33,390 nucleotides of DNA from an uncultured Bacilli bacterium. Its GTDB lineage: Bacteria > Bacillota_I > Bacilli_A > RF39 > UBA660. Location: assembly GCA_947627635.1 (NCBI GenBank), contig CANQWT010000007.1, positions 1 to 33,390 on the forward strand, in the 5' to 3' direction. The notes below the pieces were generated by a model that made no database searches, was not told where the DNA came from, and saw only the letters and a program-made list of their open reading frames with translations. Made by a program: the position numbers and the translations under genes. Below are positions 9,413-18,447 of this stretch, in pieces (position 1 is the stretch's first letter; the number at the start of each line of letters is the position of its first letter).

Positions 9413-10492
9413 ATGAAAATAGTAGTACTATCTTGTAGCACAGGAGGAGGACATAATTCTTGTGGAAAATATATTCAAGATGAGTTTCAAAAAAATCATA
9501 TTGCTTGTGATTTTGTTGATTATTTTAGTATTCTTGGAAATAAACTTTCTAAGCGCGTTGAAAAGTTATATTTAAAGTCTACAAGTGGCAATGGAAAAAT
9601 CTTTAAAGGAGTTTATAAACTTGGAGAAACTTATAATAAGGTTGGTATAACAAGTCCTGTTTATGAACTCAATAAGCTTGCGAAAGGAAAAGTGTTAGAT
9701 TTTATCAAGGAAAATAACTACGACTTAGTCATTTGTCCTCATCTTTTCCCAGCAATGGCTGTTACTGCACTCAAAAAAGATGGGGTGGATATTAAACTTA
9801 TCAATGTCGCAACGGATTATACAAATATACCATTTTGGAATGAGACAACTCCTGACTACTTTGTTATTCCACATACTTCCTTAAAAGAAGAATTCACTTC
9901 TAAAGGAATTGCTTTAGAAAAGTTACTTCCAATAGGTATTCCTATATCAACCAAGTTTCAAGAAATCAAAAAAGATATTTCTTTAAAAAAGGATAAACCA
10001 AAGTTACTAGTGACTTCAGGAAGTATGGGTTTTGGAAATTTAAAAGAAATTGTATGTGCCTTATTAAAACAGATAGATGCTTCTGTCATTGTTGTCTGTG
10101 GAAATAATCAAAAAATGTATAAGGAATTATCAAAAATCAAACATGAAGATTTAATTGTCAAAGGCTTTATCAACAATATGAATGAGTATATTGCCTCCTG
10201 TGATGTTATCCTGACAAAGCCTGGAGGATTAACAAGTACAGAAGTGGCTGTTTTAAATAAACCGATGGTACATATCATGCCTATTCCGGGAGTTGAAAAC
10301 CATAATGCTACTTTCTTTTCTAAAAATCATTTGAGTTTAGTCTCTAACAATATTCAAGAAATTGTTAAGAATACTTCTTGCTTATTAGAAGATAAAACCT
10401 TACAAAAGGAAATGTTAAAACAGCAACGTCTAGTTATCAATAAAAATGCGGCTAAAGATTTAGTGGAATTTGTCAAAGAAAATTTAAAATAA
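9413..10492 (+). CDS. MGDG-synthase/UgtP/MurG-like glycosyltransferase
   Basis: STGGGHNS N-terminal motif; VATDYTNIPFWNET; TKPGGLTSTEVAVLNKPM; starts directly after previous stop (operon). Confidence 0.88.
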   Translation: MKIVVLSCSTGGGHNSCGKYIQDEFQKNHIACDFVDYFSILGNKLSKRVEKLYLKSTSGNGKIFKGVYKLGETYNKVGITSPVYELNKLAKGKVLDFIKENNYDLVICPHLFPAMAVTALKKDGVDIKLINVATDYTNIPFWNETTPDYFVIPHTSLKEEFTSKGIALEKLLPIGIPISTKFQEIKKDISLKKDKPKLLVTSGSMGFGNLKEIVCALLKQIDASVIVVCGNNQKMYKELSKIKHEDLIVKGFINNMNEYIASCDVILTKPGGLTSTEVAVLNKPMVHIMPIPGVENHNATFFSKNHLSLVSNNIQEIVKNTSCLLEDKTLQKEMLKQQRLVINKNAAKDLVEFVKENLK

Positions 10493-10513
10493 TAAGAAAG
10501 GAAAATTAAACAT

Positions 10514-11137
10514 ATGAAAAAATATTTGGAATTTTTAATCAAAGGAATTTATGCTGGAGTTTTAATTGGAATGGGAGGAGTTGCTTACCTTGCAATTGAA
10601 AATAAAATTGTGGGGTCATTTATTTTCTCCTTTGGCTTACTTACTGTTTGTATGTATTCGTTGAATTTATATACTGGTAAAGTTGGCTATGTACTTCAGA
10701 ATAAAGCAAGTTATTTGATAGAGTTATTTATCTCTTTGGTCGGGAACTTTATTGGTACTTTTGTAGTCGGAAATTTAATTCGTCTTACTCGTTTTAAAAA
10801 TTATATCGATACTGCTAAGAATATTGTGAATATTAAATTAAATGATAATTTATTAAGTATTTTTATATTAGCTATCTTTTGTGGAATGATTATGTATATT
10901 GCTGTCAATAATTATAAAAAGAGCAAGGATGTTCTTGGAAAATATATCACTATTTTTATGGGAATTATGGCTTTTATTTTATGTGGTTTTGAACACTGTG
11001 TTGCCAATATGTTTTATTTTAGTATCGCAGGTGTTTATTCTTCTAAAGCTTTTCTTTATTTACTAGTGATGATTTTAGGAAATAGTTTGGGTTCTATTCT
11101 AATTGCTTTCTATGACAATTGCTATAATAAAAAGTAA
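10514..11137 (+). CDS. Formate/nitrite transporter family protein
   Basis: FLIKGIYAGVLIGMGGVAYLAIENKIVGSFIFSFGLLTVCMYSLNLYTGKVGY; CGFEHCVANMFY; FNT-like topology. Confidence 0.85.
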   Translation: MKKYLEFLIKGIYAGVLIGMGGVAYLAIENKIVGSFIFSFGLLTVCMYSLNLYTGKVGYVLQNKASYLIELFISLVGNFIGTFVVGNLIRLTRFKNYIDTAKNIVNIKLNDNLLSIFILAIFCGMIMYIAVNNYKKSKDVLGKYITIFMGIMAFILCGFEHCVANMFYFSIAGVYSSKAFLYLLVMILGNSLGSILIAFYDNCYNKK

Positions 11138-11164
11138 GATTTAAAGATACAAATCTTACTTTTT
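11129..11164. terminator. Bidirectional intrinsic terminator between convergent genes
   Basis: AAAAAGTAAGATTT aaagatac AAATCTTACTTTTT (14-bp perfect stem) overlapping both stop codons. Confidence 0.85.
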
Positions 11165-12100
11165 ACTGAGCTTTTTTCCTTGATAAGTGTCTCGTTTTGC
11201 CATTTCCTTATCAATATCATTTAAAACACAAAACTTTTTGAGTAACCATTTAGGTTCTATCAATTCATTTTTATCAGGGTCCCCTGTAATTCTATGAATT
11301 ACAATTTCTGGGCGTAATTCTTCTAATTGTTGAATGACAATATCCACATATTCTTCTTTGGATAAAACTGGAAACTTTTCTTTTTCATAGAGTTTGGCTA
11401 GTGGTGTTTCTTTTAAAATATGAAGCATATGAATTTTAATTCCTTGGATATCAAGTCGGTTTAAATATTTTACTGTTTCAATCATCTCTTCTTTTGTTTC
11501 ATAGGGAAGTCCATTGATGATGTGAACAACTACGTTAATCTTTCGTTCTCTAAGTGCATTGACAGCATGAAGAAATTCATCAAGGGTGGAAAGACGGTTA
11601 ATGAGCTTTGCTGTTTTATCATGAATGGTTTGAAGCCCTAATTCTACAGTTAAGTAGGTTCTTTGATTTAAATCTTCTAAATAATCTAAACACTCCTTAC
11701 TAATTGTATCAGGTCTTGTCGCAATAGATAGACCTACAACTTCTTTTAGTTGAAGTAAGGGTTCAAACTTTTCTTTTAAAACTTCAACAGGTGCATAAGT
11801 ATTACTCCTTGCTTGAAAATAAGCAATAAATTTGGCATCTTCCCATTTCTTTTGCATTTTTCTTTTGATTTTCTCAAATTGAATGAGTAAAGGTTCTTCC
11901 TTATTTCCTGCGAAATCTCCACTTCCACTTTTAGAACAGTAAATGCATCCACCATAGCCTTTTGTACCATCTAAATTTGGACAAGAAAATCCAGCATTTA
12001 AACTGACTTTAGCAATTTTTTGATGAAATTGGTTTTGATAATAATAATTTAATGTATGATATCTTTTATTATCATAGCTAAATGGGAATGGATTATACAT
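11156..12100 (-). CDS. Radical SAM protein, YhcC/TIGR01212-type
   Basis: KVSLNAGFSCPNLDGTKGYGGCIYCSKSGSGDF (radical SAM Cys cluster), YFQARSNTYAP, LGLQTIHDKT, HIINGLPYETKEEM. Confidence 0.93.
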   Translation of the reverse strand: MYNPFPFSYDNKRYHTLNYYYQNQFHQKIAKVSLNAGFSCPNLDGTKGYGGCIYCSKSGSGDFAGNKEEPLLIQFEKIKRKMQKKWEDAKFIAYFQARSNTYAPVEVLKEKFEPLLQLKEVVGLSIATRPDTISKECLDYLEDLNQRTYLTVELGLQTIHDKTAKLINRLSTLDEFLHAVNALRERKINVVVHIINGLPYETKEEMIETVKYLNRLDIQGIKIHMLHILKETPLAKLYEKEKFPVLSKEEYVDIVIQQLEELRPEIVIHRITGDPDKNELIEPKWLLKKFCVLNDIDKEMAKRDTYQGKKLSKK

Positions 12101-13307
12101 TAGAAATCACCACATATAAATAAATTGCTCTTAAAAAGTCTTGCCTAAAAATAACTGAAAGAGCTTTGAGTTCTCTCCATTTGCCTTCTTCTAGTTTTTG
12201 ATACAAATAGAAAGTCATCCATCTAGTATTTAACAGTTTCTTAAAGTTTTTTTCTTTGAACTCTTTTTTAAATTGTTTTACCACTTTCTCATCTTCTTGA
12301 AATAATGCCTCCTTCATCGCTTTCTTGTAAGAGTAAAACCAATAAATAGGAACAGGGTCTACTTTTAAAATCATTCCCACTTCTTCGGTTAAAGAAAGAA
12401 ATAATTGCTTCAACTGGTCTTTTGTTTTCACTTTCTTTAACGTTGTTCCTGAAAAAGAAATTTGGTGTTTTTCAAATATTTCTCTTAGTGCTTGTTCAAA
12501 AGATACATGATATTTTTTAAAGGCTCTATCAAGACTTTTTTTATGAAAAGTAAATGCACATCCTTCTAATTTGTGGAAAGCTTTCATGGTGTCATTATAG
12601 CCTAGTTTCATATTCCTTTTTGCTTCTATCTCGTTAAAGTTTAAGAAGAAAGAAATTGAATTATTAGGAGTGATATAAGTTGTTGGGATTTCTTTTTTAG
12701 TTTTTCGTTTTATACCAGGAGCTTTCAAATCAACAACAATGAGTTCATCTGCACCCATTTTAATTGCTAAATTCATTGGAATATTATCAGAGAAACCACC
12801 ATCAATATATTTATCTCCATCAATTTCTTTCATTTGAAAGGCAGGGTAACAAGTAGCACTTGCCATTAAATAATCACAAAGTTTTTCTTTGGGGATTTCG
12901 CTTTTTCGTAATTGCTTTGCTTTTCTATTTGAAAGGTCAAATGTTACAAGTCCATAGTCAATTTTAGAACGATAAAACTTGGATAAATGAATTGAATTTT
13001 TAATCATTTCTTCAATTTTAGATACATCCATCCCACCATTTTTTAAAAAGTTTTCTTCATAGAGCTTTAAGATACTTAAATTGGTATCTTTTTTAGGAAT
13101 TTCTTGAAATAAATATTCTAAGTTTAAAGTGTTCCAAAGTTTTTTAGCTAAGTGATAATCTTTTTGAACCATTAAGGCTCCATTTAATGCTCCAACAGAA
13201 GTACCTGTTACCAAGTCATATGAAATATGAAGTCTTTTGAGTGCTTTCCATACTCCGATTTGATAACTTCCTTTCGCACCTCCACCTGATAATACAAGAG
13301 CTTTCAA
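12093..13307 (-). CDS. Patatin-like phospholipase
   Basis: LVLSGGGAKGSYQIG oxyanion motif, GTSVGALNG Ser nucleophile, DGGFSDNIP Asp. Confidence 0.93.
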   Translation of the reverse strand: MKALVLSGGGAKGSYQIGVWKALKRLHISYDLVTGTSVGALNGALMVQKDYHLAKKLWNTLNLEYLFQEIPKKDTNLSILKLYEENFLKNGGMDVSKIEEMIKNSIHLSKFYRSKIDYGLVTFDLSNRKAKQLRKSEIPKEKLCDYLMASATCYPAFQMKEIDGDKYIDGGFSDNIPMNLAIKMGADELIVVDLKAPGIKRKTKKEIPTTYITPNNSISFFLNFNEIEAKRNMKLGYNDTMKAFHKLEGCAFTFHKKSLDRAFKKYHVSFEQALREIFEKHQISFSGTTLKKVKTKDQLKQLFLSLTEEVGMILKVDPVPIYWFYSYKKAMKEALFQEDEKVVKQFKKEFKEKNFKKLLNTRWMTFYLYQKLEEGKWRELKALSVIFRQDFLRAIYLYVVISNV

Positions 13308-13386
13308 TTTCCATCACCTCTTTTGTTTTTTAGTATATCATATCTTTTATCTTTCTGTTATAATGAATATAATAGGAAGTGATAAA

Positions 13387-14517
13387 ATGAAGAAAAAACT
13401 AAAATTAAAAGCTCCTTATATGAAAGTTGTTAAAATTTTAGGAGTGCTCTTCGTTTTGATTGTTGCATTTTTTATTTTTCTTACAAGTGAAAAGAATAGT
13501 TTAAGAAAATTAGGATACAGTAAAAAAGCTATTTCATCAATTGTTTCAAAGTGGCAGATAGGGAAAGTTAAAGAAATTGGGGAAAATAAAACAGTCAACG
13601 CTGCTTTTGAAAGTGAGTATTATCAACAAAAAAATTTAGAAATTTATGAGAAAGTGGAGTATCAAAAACAAAAAGATATTATTAAAAATATCAATACTCT
13701 TGTAAAAAGGGGATATAGTTCAAAACAAATTTCTATGATTTTAGCTCATGGAAATAATGAAGATGTAACTTTGTTTGCGAAAAGAAAAAAGGTAAAGTAC
13801 TTAGAACAGTTTTTTTCAATTTCTTATGCAAAGCTAAGAAACTATGACCGTTATGTTAGTTACTATGATAAGGAAAGAGAAGATGATGAAACTACAGTTC
13901 TTCGTGTCAATATGGATTTTGATAAGGAAGACTATACCGATTATATAGAAATTAGTAATCCAAGTGATACCGTTTTAGTGAATAAACACAGAATGTTAAC
14001 TGAAGATTATGTTCCTAAAAATTTAAAAGAAGTTAAGGAAGAATATATCAAATTTCCAGATGGGAAAATGGAGTTGGAACAAAAGACATTATCAGCTTTT
14101 ATTGTAATGATGCAAGCTGCGGAAAAAGATGGGAAACATATTTTAATCAATTCAGGATATCGTAGTTATAAAGACCAAGTTGAAGTTCAACAAGAGTATC
14201 TACAAGCTTATGGACAAAATTATGTGGATAACTATGTATCAAAGCCAGGTTTTTCAGAACATCAAACAGGTTTTTCTATTGATGTTGCAAGTAGAGATAC
14301 TTCGATTTTTGTAGAAAGTGATGAATATGACTGGATGATGGAAAATGCTTATCTTTATGGTTTTATTTTAAGATATCCTAAATCTAAAGAAGAAATTACT
14401 GGATATAAATGTGAAGCATGGCACTATCGTTATGTGGGAAAGGAAATCGCCAAATATATTCATGAACATAATATTACGTATGATGAATATTATATGATGT
14501 TTTTAGATAAAGATTAG
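13387..14517 (+). CDS. D-alanyl-D-alanine carboxypeptidase, VanY family
   Basis: SGYRSYKDQVEVQQEYL...KPGFSEHQTGFSIDVASR...CEAWHYRYVG. ATG 13387 with agg-aag RBS preferred over 13363. Confidence 0.92.
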   Translation: MKKKLKLKAPYMKVVKILGVLFVLIVAFFIFLTSEKNSLRKLGYSKKAISSIVSKWQIGKVKEIGENKTVNAAFESEYYQQKNLEIYEKVEYQKQKDIIKNINTLVKRGYSSKQISMILAHGNNEDVTLFAKRKKVKYLEQFFSISYAKLRNYDRYVSYYDKEREDDETTVLRVNMDFDKEDYTDYIEISNPSDTVLVNKHRMLTEDYVPKNLKEVKEEYIKFPDGKMELEQKTLSAFIVMMQAAEKDGKHILINSGYRSYKDQVEVQQEYLQAYGQNYVDNYVSKPGFSEHQTGFSIDVASRDTSIFVESDEYDWMMENAYLYGFILRYPKSKEEITGYKCEAWHYRYVGKEIAKYIHEHNITYDEYYMMFLDKD

Positions 14518-14575
14518 AAAATATGGTATTATATAAGATGTTAATGTCACAATAAATTTGATGTGAGGTGGTAAA

Positions 14576-15787
14576 ATGAAAAAATATGTTATATCGCTTG
14601 CAAGTGTTCTATTTTTCTATCTATTGTTTTCTCCATTGTCTGTTTTTGCCTTGGAGTGTAATTATAAAGTTGTTGGAAATAGTGACCTTGGACAGTATCA
14701 GCATGCAGGTAAAATAGAATGTGAATCAAAAGTTTCTTCATTTTTAGGAATTAAAAGTAAGAGCGTCAATTGTTATTTCACTCAAACAGGAGCAAAAAAG
14801 TCAAAAAGCTTAGATATTCTACAGGGTGGTAATGTTGACAAAACAGTTGGATTTAATTCATGGGATTATATATTTGACGATAACAAGTGTCCTAACTATC
14901 TTGTATTTGTGGAAAAAGCTTCTTCTATTATTTTTGCTAATACACAGGATCAAATCGAAAAAGCTTCTGGTTATTTTTTAAATAATTTAGGAAGTGTTAA
15001 TTATACTATTGGTAGTGAAACTAGTGTAACTGATGAATATCTTCAAGACAAATATTGCGTAAATTATAAAGAAGTACTAGATCAATATGTTTCTTCATAT
15101 GAGAGTGAAAAGGCAAAATATACAGGATTTAATTGTGCTGAATTTAAAACAACTGATGAGGAAAAGACTGGCGCTCAACTTCTTGAAACGAAAGAATGGT
15201 ATAGTAATTGTGATACTCCTGTAGGTAGTGCTATTACTTTTGCTAATTCAGGTCTTAAAGCATTAGATGATTATGTAGATAAAAAATGTTTGACAAAAAA
15301 CAGTACTGAATATAAACAATATCAAGAAAAATTTAATACATATCTTAGTGAAACTAAAAAAATTAAAGAAAATATGGATACAGAATTTAGTCATATGACC
15401 CAAGAAGAACTTGACCAGTATAAAGAAGAAAAAGATAAAGAAAACTCTAATGTTGATTTAAATGGACTAAATTCAGGAATTGGCTGTGAAGGAATTTTTG
15501 GAACGACAGATGCTAATGGGAACTTTACAAAAGAATCTTTTGGATGGCTCATACAAACAGCTCTTAACTATATTAAAATCATTGGACCAGTTCTAGTTAT
15601 TATCTTAAGTATGCTAGAATTCATCAAAGCAATTGCATCTTCTGATGAAGAGGCGATGAAAAAAGCCCAGTCACGTCTTGTTGTTCGCTTGATCGCAGTA
15701 GTCGTTTTATTCTTACTACCATTCTTAGTAGGAGAAGTCTTAAAACTAATCAATGGAATTTCTAATCCAACATGTGGATTTAAATAG
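14576..15787 (+). CDS. Secreted/membrane Cys-rich protein with C-terminal two-TM TrbC/VirB2-like segment
   Basis: Signal peptide; C-terminal CEGIFG...FGWLIQTALNYIKIIGPVLVIILSMLEFIKAIASSDEEAMKKAQSRLVVRLIAVVVLFLLPFLVGEVLKLI. Confidence 0.6.
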   Translation: MKKYVISLASVLFFYLLFSPLSVFALECNYKVVGNSDLGQYQHAGKIECESKVSSFLGIKSKSVNCYFTQTGAKKSKSLDILQGGNVDKTVGFNSWDYIFDDNKCPNYLVFVEKASSIIFANTQDQIEKASGYFLNNLGSVNYTIGSETSVTDEYLQDKYCVNYKEVLDQYVSSYESEKAKYTGFNCAEFKTTDEEKTGAQLLETKEWYSNCDTPVGSAITFANSGLKALDDYVDKKCLTKNSTEYKQYQEKFNTYLSETKKIKENMDTEFSHMTQEELDQYKEEKDKENSNVDLNGLNSGIGCEGIFGTTDANGNFTKESFGWLIQTALNYIKIIGPVLVIILSMLEFIKAIASSDEEAMKKAQSRLVVRLIAVVVLFLLPFLVGEVLKLINGISNPTCGFK

Positions 15788-15796
15788 AAAAAATGT

Positions 15797-15832
15797 AAAA
15801 AGAAGATGAGAAGAACTTTTCATCTTTTTTAT
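15797..15832 (+). terminator. Intrinsic terminator
   Basis: AAAGAAGATGAGAAG aa CTTTTCATCTTTTTT. Confidence 0.7.
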
Positions 15833-15875
15833 TTTGTGTTATGCTATTCTTAGTAGAATAGAGAGGGTGAAGAAG

Positions 15876-18299
15876 ATGTACCCATTAGGAAAACAATTTG
15901 AAGTAGACTTATCTAAAGCACAAACTGATGAAAAATGTATTTTTAAGGGTAAAAAGTATCGTATTTCTGTTTTGACAGAGCGTCTTGTTCGCCTAGAATA
16001 CAGTGAATCAGGAAAGTTTGTAGATGCTCCAAGTCAATTGGTTAAAAATCGTTATTTAGGTTTTCCAGAGTTTCAAGTGAAGCAAGATACTAAATTCTTA
16101 GAAATTACTACAAAATATTTCCATTTAACTTATGTCAAAGAAGCTCCTTTTACAGGAAGTAAAGTAGACCCTATGAAAAATTTAAAAATCTCTTTGACTA
16201 CTGGAACACGTGATAATGACCGTGACTGGTATTATGGTCATCCTGAAGTCAAAAACTATGGTGGAAATATGATGGCCAAAGATATTTCAACCTCTAGAAG
16301 AAATAATCGAGGCTTATATTCTATTGATGGTTTTGCATCTTTTAATGATAGTAATTCTCTTCTTTATGCATCTGATGGAACACTTTATAATCGAGAAAAA
16401 GAAAGTGCAGATATCTATGTCTTTATGTATTACAAAGATTTTGATAAGGCTCTTTTAGATTATTTTCACTTAACAGGAATGCCTGCCTTAATTCCAAGAT
16501 ATGCTCTTGGAAACTGGTGGAGTAAAAACTATACTTATACGGATAAAGAAGTCCTTGCTCTTGCAAATAACTTTGAACGAAGAAAAATTCCTCTTTCTGT
16601 GATTTTATTAGACAAAGACTGGCATTATCGTAATATTGGAGAAATGAAAGAACTCAAGACAGGCTTTACGTTTAATAAAGACCTTTTTCCAAATCCACAA
16701 GATACTATTTATAAATTACATGAGAAAAATATTCGCTTAGGTCTTCGAGTAGACCCAACAGGAGGATTTTATCCTCATGAACAATTTTATCAACAAGCTT
16801 GTCAATATTTAGGCATTGAAAATAGTAAAATTATTTTATTTGACCCATTAAATCCGAAATTGATGGATGTTTACTTTAAACTTTTCTTGCATCCACTTGA
16901 AGGGTTAGGTGTTGACTTTTTTTGGAGTGACTATCAAGCAGAAGCAAATCCTTATAAATTGTCAGCCTATAACCGAATGATGTATCAGGATGCTGGAAGA
17001 AATCCTGCGAAAAGAAGTCTTCACTTATCAAGAAATGCTTTAATGGCAGGGCATTTGTATCCTGTTTTATATGCGGGAAGTAATGAAATTTCATGGGAAA
17101 CTTTAAAAGATGTTGCTTTTTCTAATTTGAATGCTGCGAACATTGGTGTTTCTTGGTGGAGCCATAATATTGGTGGTAATCATGGTGGTGTTGAAGAAAG
17201 TGAACTTTACATTCGCTTTGTTGAATTAGGTTGCTTTAGTCCAATTTTTAGAATTCATGGTGCTAGAGGAAAGTATTATAAAAAAGAACCATGGATTTGG
17301 GATATTAAAACAGAAACAATTGCCAGTGACTATATGCGTTTCCGTCATCGTTTAATTCCTTATTTGTATACAGAAGCTTACAAGTATTATAGTGAAGGAA
17401 AAGTTTTAGTAGAACCTTTCTATCATAAATATCCTTGGGTTTATGATGATTCATCTTATAAATTTCAATATTTCTTTGGAGACTCCTTACTCATTTGTCC
17501 AATTCTAACCAAAAAAGATACAACAATGAACCGAACTATTCAAAGGTTCTTTATTCCTGATGGAATTTGGTATGAGTTTAAAACAGGAAAGAAATTTTTA
17601 GGAAATAAAAAGTACGTTTCATTCTTTACTGAAGAGGAATATCCTGTTTTCGCAAGGAGTGGTGCGATTATTCCACTTTCAAATAAGAGTGACCGAAATA
17701 ATATTGGTCTTCCAACAGATTTAGAAGTTCATATTTTCCCAGGAGTTTCCAATATCTATACTCTTTATGAAGATGATGGCTTGACTTCTCTTTATAAAGA
17801 AGGATTTTATTTGAAAACAGATTTTGATTATAATTATCTTCAAAATAACTATACTTTAATTATTCGTTCAACTGAGGGAAAGAGCGGTATTGTACCAGAA
17901 AGAAGAAATTATCGTATTCGCTTTAGAAATACAAAGCAAGCAGATGACTTAGATGCTCATTTTAACGATGAAAAGATACCTCTTACTTCTTATGTAGAGG
18001 ATAATGACTTTGTTGTAGAACTTCAAAATGTTCCAACTATTGGGCAACTTACCATCAACTGTAAGGGTAGAGATATTGAAATTGATGCTGTCCGTGTTAT
18101 GAATGAAGATATCAATAGTATCTTGATGGACTTACAAATCAATACATACTTGAAGGAACAAATTGCTGAGATTATGTTTGATACAGAAAACACAATTAGT
18201 AAAAAACGTATCGCAATTCGAAAACTCAAGAAAAAAGGCCTTTCAAGAGAATATATGAAGTTGTTCTTGAAGCTACTTGAATATATTGGTGAAATTTAA
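15876..18299 (+). CDS. Glycoside hydrolase family 31 (alpha-glucosidase/xylosidase-like)
   Basis: IPRYALGNWWSKNYTYTDKEV, VILLDKDWHY, GVDFFWSDYQ, VSWWSHNIGGNHGG, FSPIFRIHG, RHRLIPYLYTEAY. ATG 15876 with RBS gagaggg preferred over 15834. Confidence 0.93.
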   Translation: MYPLGKQFEVDLSKAQTDEKCIFKGKKYRISVLTERLVRLEYSESGKFVDAPSQLVKNRYLGFPEFQVKQDTKFLEITTKYFHLTYVKEAPFTGSKVDPMKNLKISLTTGTRDNDRDWYYGHPEVKNYGGNMMAKDISTSRRNNRGLYSIDGFASFNDSNSLLYASDGTLYNREKESADIYVFMYYKDFDKALLDYFHLTGMPALIPRYALGNWWSKNYTYTDKEVLALANNFERRKIPLSVILLDKDWHYRNIGEMKELKTGFTFNKDLFPNPQDTIYKLHEKNIRLGLRVDPTGGFYPHEQFYQQACQYLGIENSKIILFDPLNPKLMDVYFKLFLHPLEGLGVDFFWSDYQAEANPYKLSAYNRMMYQDAGRNPAKRSLHLSRNALMAGHLYPVLYAGSNEISWETLKDVAFSNLNAANIGVSWWSHNIGGNHGGVEESELYIRFVELGCFSPIFRIHGARGKYYKKEPWIWDIKTETIASDYMRFRHRLIPYLYTEAYKYYSEGKVLVEPFYHKYPWVYDDSSYKFQYFFGDSLLICPILTKKDTTMNRTIQRFFIPDGIWYEFKTGKKFLGNKKYVSFFTEEEYPVFARSGAIIPLSNKSDRNNIGLPTDLEVHIFPGVSNIYTLYEDDGLTSLYKEGFYLKTDFDYNYLQNNYTLIIRSTEGKSGIVPERRNYRIRFRNTKQADDLDAHFNDEKIPLTSYVEDNDFVVELQNVPTIGQLTINCKGRDIEIDAVRVMNEDINSILMDLQINTYLKEQIAEIMFDTENTISKKRIAIRKLKKKGLSREYMKLFLKLLEYIGEI

Positions 18300-18338
18300 A
18301 AAAGACGTAGCCTAAAGTAAAGGTTAGGTCTTTTCCTT
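18298..18338 (+). terminator. Intrinsic terminator after GH31
   Basis: AAAAGACgtagCCTAA agtaaagg TTAGGTCTTTTccttttat. Confidence 0.75.
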
Positions 18339-18447
18339 TTATACTTTTAGAAACTAAAACGAGAACATAAAATTATAAACACACAATAAAAAAGACGTGC
18401 TATAATCGATATAGGGGTAGAAGAAGTAGGAGAGGCTGGTAATAAAC

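Noticed and set aside
10354-15753. Short ORFs 10354-10542 (-), 11776-11970 (-), 13416-13598 (-), 15568-15753 (-)
   Set aside because: Shadow ORFs of confidently assigned genes.
18300-18447. Mg2+-sensing M-box riboswitch upstream of mgtA
   Set aside because: The ~110-nt gap after the GH31 terminator is too short and shows no recognisable M-box core; cannot be supported.
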